Shown: positions 40,377 through 41,593 of the stretch, in pieces
Position numbering within the stretch: the first letter of the stretch is position 1
Layout of the letters: the number at the start of each line of letters is the position of its first letter
Source: DATHGT01 sp035317605
GTDB lineage: Bacteria; Methylomirabilota; Methylomirabilia; Rokubacteriales; CSP1-6
Direction of reading: 5' to 3'
Length of the DNA stretch: 41,593 nt
Assembly: GCA_035317605.1 (NCBI GenBank)
Contig: DATHGT010000051.1
Span: forward strand, 1-41,593
Notes under the pieces: generated by a model
Told to the model about the DNA's origin: nothing
Seen by the model: only the letters and a program-made list of their open reading frames with translations
The model's database searches: none
Made by a program: the position numbers and the translations under genes

Positions 40377-41593
40377 ATGCCGTTGTCCCGACGTCCGTTG
40401 ACGCTCGGTCTGCCGCTGATCACCGGGGCGCTCGCGGTTCTGTTCGTCGGCGGTCACCTCTCGGCGCAAACCGCGCCGCTCAGTTCAGGTCCAATTACCG
40501 GAGAAGCCCCCGTCTACGAAGCCGGGCCGAAGCTGTTCGCGGGTCCGAAGGGCGAGACGCTGCGGGTCTGGTACCGAAGCACGTCTCCGGGATCGGGCGG
40601 GACGCTTCTGGCGACGCCGTCGCCCAGCGGGTGGCAGACCCTGGTCGAAATCACGCCGCCGGACAAGGACGTGACCGCGGGGATCCCGGACTTGGCCGTG
40701 GGTCCGGCCGGACAGCTCACGGTGGCCTACCAGTGGTGGCGCAAGATGCCCACCAGCTCGAAGCAAATCCGCGTGGCGCGCTCGAACGACGGCGGCAAGA
40801 CGTGGGTGCAGCCCACGACGTCGCTGGACACCTCCGGCAAGGCGTTTTCACCGAAGGTGGCCTGGGGTGGCGACCAGAACCTGGTGGTCGTGTGGGCCGA
40901 TGAACAGCGCAGCAATCGCGTGTGGGACGTCTACGCCCGCCACTCCGCGGACGGCGGTGCCACCTGGGAGTCCGAACAGCTGCTGAGCCGCTTCCCACAG
41001 CACACCCCGACCGACGCCTATGTGAGACCGGAGATCATCTCCGATGGCGAGAAGCGCTTCTGGGCCGTGTGGGTGGGGATCCGGAGCGCCCGCAGCCGCG
41101 TGTATCTCAATAGATCCACCGACGGCGGGCACACCTGGACGGATCCGATGGAGCTGAGCGGGCAGAGCGAATCGGTGTACAACCACCGCATCGTGCGCTC
41201 CGGCGACCATTTGCTCGTCGTCTGGCAAGACAAGCGCACGGGGCGCGAGCGCATCTACTCCATCACCTCCGCGGACGGGGGCGCCACGTGGACGCCGCCG
41301 GTGCGGGTCGATCACCTGCCGGACGAACTGCAGACCGACGCGTTCGCCATGACCCTCGCCATGAGCCCCAATCGGGAAGTGCTCGTGGTGTGGAACGACG
41401 GCCGCAACGGCCGGGACGACATCTTCGTCGGGCGATCCGCCGACGGTGGGCGCACCTGGGACGACAAGGATCTCCGGGTGGACATGGACGAGGCAGGGAC
41501 CGCCATGTCGCGGTTCCCCAGCATCGCGCAGGCCTCCGACGGCCGGGTGGCCGTGGCCTGGGAAGACGATCGCGCCGGCTACGAGGGCGTGTA
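40377..41593 (+). CDS. Secreted Asp-box (BNR repeat, sialidase-fold) protein, C-terminus outside window
   Basis: The frame is open from ATG 40377 to the right edge (405 codons). A signal peptide (LGLPLITGALAVLFVGGHLS, cleavage near SAQ) leads into a beta-propeller with five Asp-boxes of form SxDGGxTW: SNDGGKTW, SADGGATW, STDGGHTW, SADGGATW and SADGGRTW, about 50-70 residues apart. This is the fold of sialidases and many other secreted propellers. The sialidase FRIP motif and catalytic triad are not evident in the part seen, so sialidase activity should not be assumed. A TATACT at 40333-40338 is a likely -10 box; no clear -35 was found. It is divergent from the HEAT-repeat gene. Confidence 0.85.
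   Translation, partial: MPLSRRPLTLGLPLITGALAVLFVGGHLSAQTAPLSSGPITGEAPVYEAGPKLFAGPKGETLRVWYRSTSPGSGGTLLATPSPSGWQTLVEITPPDKDVTAGIPDLAVGPAGQLTVAYQWWRKMPTSSKQIRVARSNDGGKTWVQPTTSLDTSGKAFSPKVAWGGDQNLVVVWADEQRSNRVWDVYARHSADGGATWESEQLLSRFPQHTPTDAYVRPEIISDGEKRFWAVWVGIRSARSRVYLNRSTDGGHTWTDPMELSGQSESVYNHRIVRSGDHLLVVWQDKRTGRERIYSITSADGGATWTPPVRVDHLPDELQTDAFAMTLAMSPNREVLVVWNDGRNGRDDIFVGRSADGGRTWDDKDLRVDMDEAGTAMSRFPSIAQASDGRVAVAWEDDRAGYEGV

Noticed and set aside
40247..40903. Plus-strand frame starting at 40247 over the beginning of the Asp-box gene
   Set aside because: It is in a different frame from the Asp-box protein, which has the signal peptide, motif series and open frame to the window end.

Overview
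The window is about 41.6 kb of very GC-rich bacterial chromosome with strong G/C bias at third codon positions, short intergenic gaps and frequent 4-base stop/start overlaps. Gene content (an isolated ruv-SpoIID-queA-tgt-sec-rel block, many single-copy amidase, metallo-beta-lactamase and peptide ABC genes, a TAT-secreted SMP-30 protein) fits an uncultured soil lineage such as Candidatus Rokubacteria/Methylomirabilota. A deltaproteobacterium-like organism cannot be excluded, and this placement is an inference from style and content, not from a marker tree.

Left end (1-1885): the 5' end of a probable recG runs off the left edge, divergent from rpmB. Facing rpmB is a minus-strand unit that looks like a regulatory or defence-type module: an AbiEi-like protein (degenerate nuclease-like N-terminus plus winged helix) with a near-consensus promoter abutting a perfect palindrome, followed by two tandem 12-codon genes that both encode MAKKKAAKKKKK, each with its own Shine-Dalgarno sequence. 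No toxin partner is visible. This is the most unusual part of the window.

Housekeeping block (1886-15029, all minus strand). Transcription runs thioesterase -> yebC -> ruvC -> ruvA -> ruvB -> DUF2905 -> SpoIID-like -> queA -> tgt -> yajC -> secD -> secF -> rel -> zinc metallopeptidase. It combines Holliday junction processing, queuosine tRNA modification, the Sec accessory complex and (p)ppGpp metabolism. Many junctions are ATGA, GTGA or even CTGA overlaps. The one wide gap, between queA and tgt, holds a long imperfect palindrome.

Metabolic and transport block (15072-23744). A class III aminotransferase (GSA-aminomutase-like) is divergent from a TAT-secreted SMP-30/gluconolactonase. A perfect 36-bp inverted repeat with a terminator-like core separates the latter from a complete peptide-type ABC transporter operon (binding protein, two permeases, two ATPases) that ends in a 3-hydroxyanthranilate dioxygenase-like cupin.

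Surface protein and catabolic genes (23807-33607). A roughly 1240-residue secreted protein has nine DUF11 repeats, each with one cysteine pair, and an IPTL-type C-terminal sorting tail. Then come an EamA transporter, a metallo-beta-lactamase-fold hydrolase and an amidase on the plus strand, a short decayed gene, and on the minus strand an Abhydrolase_10 protein and a DinB-like protein.

Isoprenoid-like cluster and right end (33720-41593). A geranylgeranyl-reductase-family flavoprotein and a secreted prenyltransferase/squalene-oxidase-repeat protein lie divergent from a UbiA prenyltransferase with a consensus, possibly leaderless, promoter. Next are a membrane-embedded spermidine-synthase-like protein and a HEAT-repeat protein. 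A secreted protein with five Asp-boxes, open at the right edge, ends the window. No tRNA, rRNA, CRISPR array, IS element or phage gene was seen.
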